Assembly (NCBI GenBank): GCA_023150055.1
Contig: JAKLLP010000106.1
Coordinates: 1-7,129 of the forward strand
Origin: Gammaproteobacteria bacterium
GTDB taxonomy: Bacteria; Pseudomonadota; Gammaproteobacteria; Steroidobacterales; GCA-2729495
DNA length: 7,129 nucleotides
Direction: 5' to 3'
A model generated the notes under the pieces. That model did no database searches. It saw nothing but the letters and a program-made list of their open reading frames with translations, and was not told the DNA's origin. This document shows positions 5,544 through 7,129 of this stretch, in pieces. Within the stretch, counting starts at the first letter, position 1. The number at the start of each line of letters is the position of its first letter. The position numbers and the translations under genes are program-made.

Positions 5544-6572
5544 GTGAGTCCAGATCAGACGCTTCAGCGGCCGTCGGCGCTGGCCGCCTCCGCCCTCCAG
5601 GCGCGCTCCGGACTGTCGGCGCTGCGCGCACCGCCAGGCGACGCGGTGCAGCCACTCCGCGGCGCACTGGCCGGGCTCACGGTAGCCCAGCCTGCCGATT
5701 TGCCGGCTTTCAAGCGCGCGGTCACCGCGGGCGGGCAGCTTGGCTGGGGCTACTATTTTCCGGGCCTGCTGGCGCTCAATCGCCCGGATCGCAGGGCGAT
5801 CCTCCTCGGGGAGGACAACGGTTCCATGTGCGTGTTCCGCTGGACCCGGCGCGCGGCGCGCGACCGCCTCGACATCCTGCTCGCGCCGGCACCGATGAAC
5901 GCGGCGGTCCTGGGCCGCTGCATCGAGCGCGCGAATGATTTCAACGGCGACCGGTCTGCCCGCGTGCTGCGGCTCGACGCCAGTGACGCGGGTGCCGTCG
6001 GCGCCGTCGCCACCCTGCAAGTGCGGGAGCACAAGGCGCAGTTTCTGTTCGCACCGTCCAGCTATGCCGATATCAGCGGACGGAAGTTCCGCACGATTCG
6101 GCGCAACGTGATGAAGATCGCGGAGCTTGCCGGCATCGAAGTGCTCCCGTTCCAGCCCGCGCACATCGATGATTGTCGGCAGCTGCTGTCCCGCTGGGGC
6201 GAGCGCCATCGCGACGCTTTTGGCACGCGCGGTGGTGCAGGGACCAGCCGGCGGGCGCTCGATCTCAGCCTGCTCATTCACACGCCCGATCTCGAGGGCG
6301 AGGTGGTCCTGCTGCACGGCCGGCTCGTCGCCTACGCCCTGTGGGGAGAGATGCGGCCCGGCGTGGGTGCGTTCTTCGATGCCAAGTGCGAGCCTGAACC
6401 CGCGGGTCTCGGCTTCTTCCATCGCCACCACTTCCTGTCGCGCCAGCGTCAGTTCGAAATCATCAACGACGGTTCGGATGCCGGTCGCGCGGGTCTGCGC
6501 CAACTGAAGAACAGCCTGCGCCCCGTCGGTTTTCATATGGAGCACCGCGCGTTCCAGGTTGCCGACCCGTGA
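5544..6572 (+). CDS. DUF2156 / LPG-synthase C-terminal-like acyltransferase
   Basis: A 342-residue soluble protein of the DUF2156 family, which has a tandem GNAT-like fold and includes the aminoacyl-transfer domain of MprF (lysyl-phosphatidylglycerol synthase). The N-terminal half contains GWGYYFPGLLALNRPDRRA (about 62-80). The family signature is split in two: the basic motif SYADISGRKFRTIRRNV (about 173-189), and NDGSDAGRAGLRQLKNSLRP (about 308-327) close to the end, preceded by a strand-turn VLLHGRLVAYALWGE (about 255-269). There are no membrane helices, so unlike MprF it is not a flippase fusion; substrate and acyl donor are unknown. I chose the GTG at 5544 because upstream sequence looks non-coding, but no clear ribosome-binding site supports it; a GTG at 5646 with AGGCGA upstream is the alternative. 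It is probably cotranscribed with the oxygenase gene that follows. Confidence 0.78.
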   Translation: MSPDQTLQRPSALAASALQARSGLSALRAPPGDAVQPLRGALAGLTVAQPADLPAFKRAVTAGGQLGWGYYFPGLLALNRPDRRAILLGEDNGSMCVFRWTRRAARDRLDILLAPAPMNAAVLGRCIERANDFNGDRSARVLRLDASDAGAVGAVATLQVREHKAQFLFAPSSYADISGRKFRTIRRNVMKIAELAGIEVLPFQPAHIDDCRQLLSRWGERHRDAFGTRGGAGTSRRALDLSLLIHTPDLEGEVVLLHGRLVAYALWGEMRPGVGAFFDAKCEPEPAGLGFFHRHHFLSRQRQFEIINDGSDAGRAGLRQLKNSLRPVGFHMEHRAFQVADP

Positions 6573-6626
6573 AATGCGCGGAACGACGAATAGAGAGAAG
6601 ACTTTAGCTGTACCGAGGGCATAGCC

Positions 6627-7129
6627 ATGAGCAACATCGCGACCCTGACTGAGGTTCCGGATACCCGGGTATTTGAAAAAGCGCTGCCCGGCGAGCTTTT
6701 CGATCGGCTCGTCGCTGCGGTTCGTGCTATAGGCGATGAGCGCCTGAAGAACAACTACACGACGACTTTCTGGTTTCCGCGCGGCTCGCAACCCAGAAAC
6801 GTAGCCGAGGAGGCGGTCGTGCAGTTGGCGAAATATGCCGATCCGCCGCCGAACTGCAGCGGCATGGAATGGTGGCTCGGCAGGCTCGCCTATGGAGAGA
6901 GGCTGCGGTACCACTTTGATCGCGACATGACGATCCGGAGCAAGCTGGGTCAGTACGTCACGCCGATCTTCGGCAGCGTGATGTATCTCAATTCCTTTCC
7001 ATCGAGCCCGACGGTCGTTCTCAATCAGGTGCCCTCGCCCGATGGCCGATCCAAGGTTCCTGCCAAGGCGGAGGTCCGGGAAGTCGTGCACGCGGTGGCA
7101 AACCGCTACCTCGTTTTCCGCGGCAACAT
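6627..7129 (+). CDS. 2-oxoglutarate/Fe(II)-dependent oxygenase, N-terminal part (3' end outside window)
   Basis: The first 167 residues of a protein cut by the window edge. RLRYHFDRD carries the H96-x-D98 pair expected to bind iron. It is followed by VTPIFGSVMYLNS and a TVVLNQ strand, as in the jelly-roll fold of prolyl-hydroxylase-like enzymes. The window ends in NRYLVFRGN, the strand that in this family leads directly to the distal iron-binding His, so that residue should lie a few codons past the edge. The ATG at 6627 has GAGGG 7 bases upstream (6615-6619). It starts 54 bases after the acyltransferase stop with no terminator between, so an operon is likely. Such enzymes hydroxylate small molecules or protein side chains; the substrate here is unknown. 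Confidence 0.75.
   Translation, partial: MSNIATLTEVPDTRVFEKALPGELFDRLVAAVRAIGDERLKNNYTTTFWFPRGSQPRNVAEEAVVQLAKYADPPPNCSGMEWWLGRLAYGERLRYHFDRDMTIRSKLGQYVTPIFGSVMYLNSFPSSPTVVLNQVPSPDGRSKVPAKAEVREVVHAVANRYLVFRGN

Noticed and set aside
5499..7091. 530-codon open frame on the minus strand
   Set aside because: It is antisense to the DUF2156 and oxygenase genes, which carry recognisable motifs; its translation has no domain character and reflects GC-rich codon structure on the other strand.

Overview
The window looks like a GC-rich gammaproteobacterial chromosome segment. The evidence is a YceH-family protein close to the E. coli one, a tmRNA whose head, pseudoknot-1 region and 3' arm closely resemble E. 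coli ssrA, and a tmRNA tag reading ANDDNYALAA, a form I recall from pseudomonads and relatives. No lower rank can be fixed from this sequence.

Layout. Bases 1-888 hold the C-terminal part of an MFS transporter that enters from the left edge. Then, all on the + strand, come a membrane-anchored coiled-coil protein (962-1588), a yceH gene with a TTG start (1623-2276), a six-bladed propeller protein mixing kelch-like and Asp-box repeats (2386-3363), a 379-base spacer, and a small exported protein with a DsrE-like look (3743-4294). From 5544, again on the + strand, a DUF2156 / lysyl-phosphatidylglycerol-synthase-C-like acyltransferase is followed 54 bases later by a 2-oxoglutarate/Fe(II) oxygenase cut by the right edge (6627-7129).

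The main result lies between these blocks and reads on the minus strand. What first looks like about 1 kb of empty DNA (4295-5291) contains ssrA (4509-5150). The gene is split in its T-loop by a 280-nt insertion (4526-4805) that has the marks of an ORF-less group I self-splicing intron of IC3-like type: a G-U pair at the 5' splice site, a terminal G at the 3' splice site, P4 and P7 core pairings, and GNRA-capped P2, P5-extension and P9 hairpins. Removing it restores a 7-base T-loop, a 5-bp T-stem, a 7-bp acceptor stem and CCA, giving a mature tmRNA of 362 nt (E. coli: 363). Functional ssrA RNA, and so trans-translation, should depend on splicing.

The + strand genes upstream of ssrA do not form an obvious single pathway; each has spacing and weak promoter-like sequence compatible with separate transcription. 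The DUF2156-oxygenase pair looks like a two-gene operon of unknown purpose.
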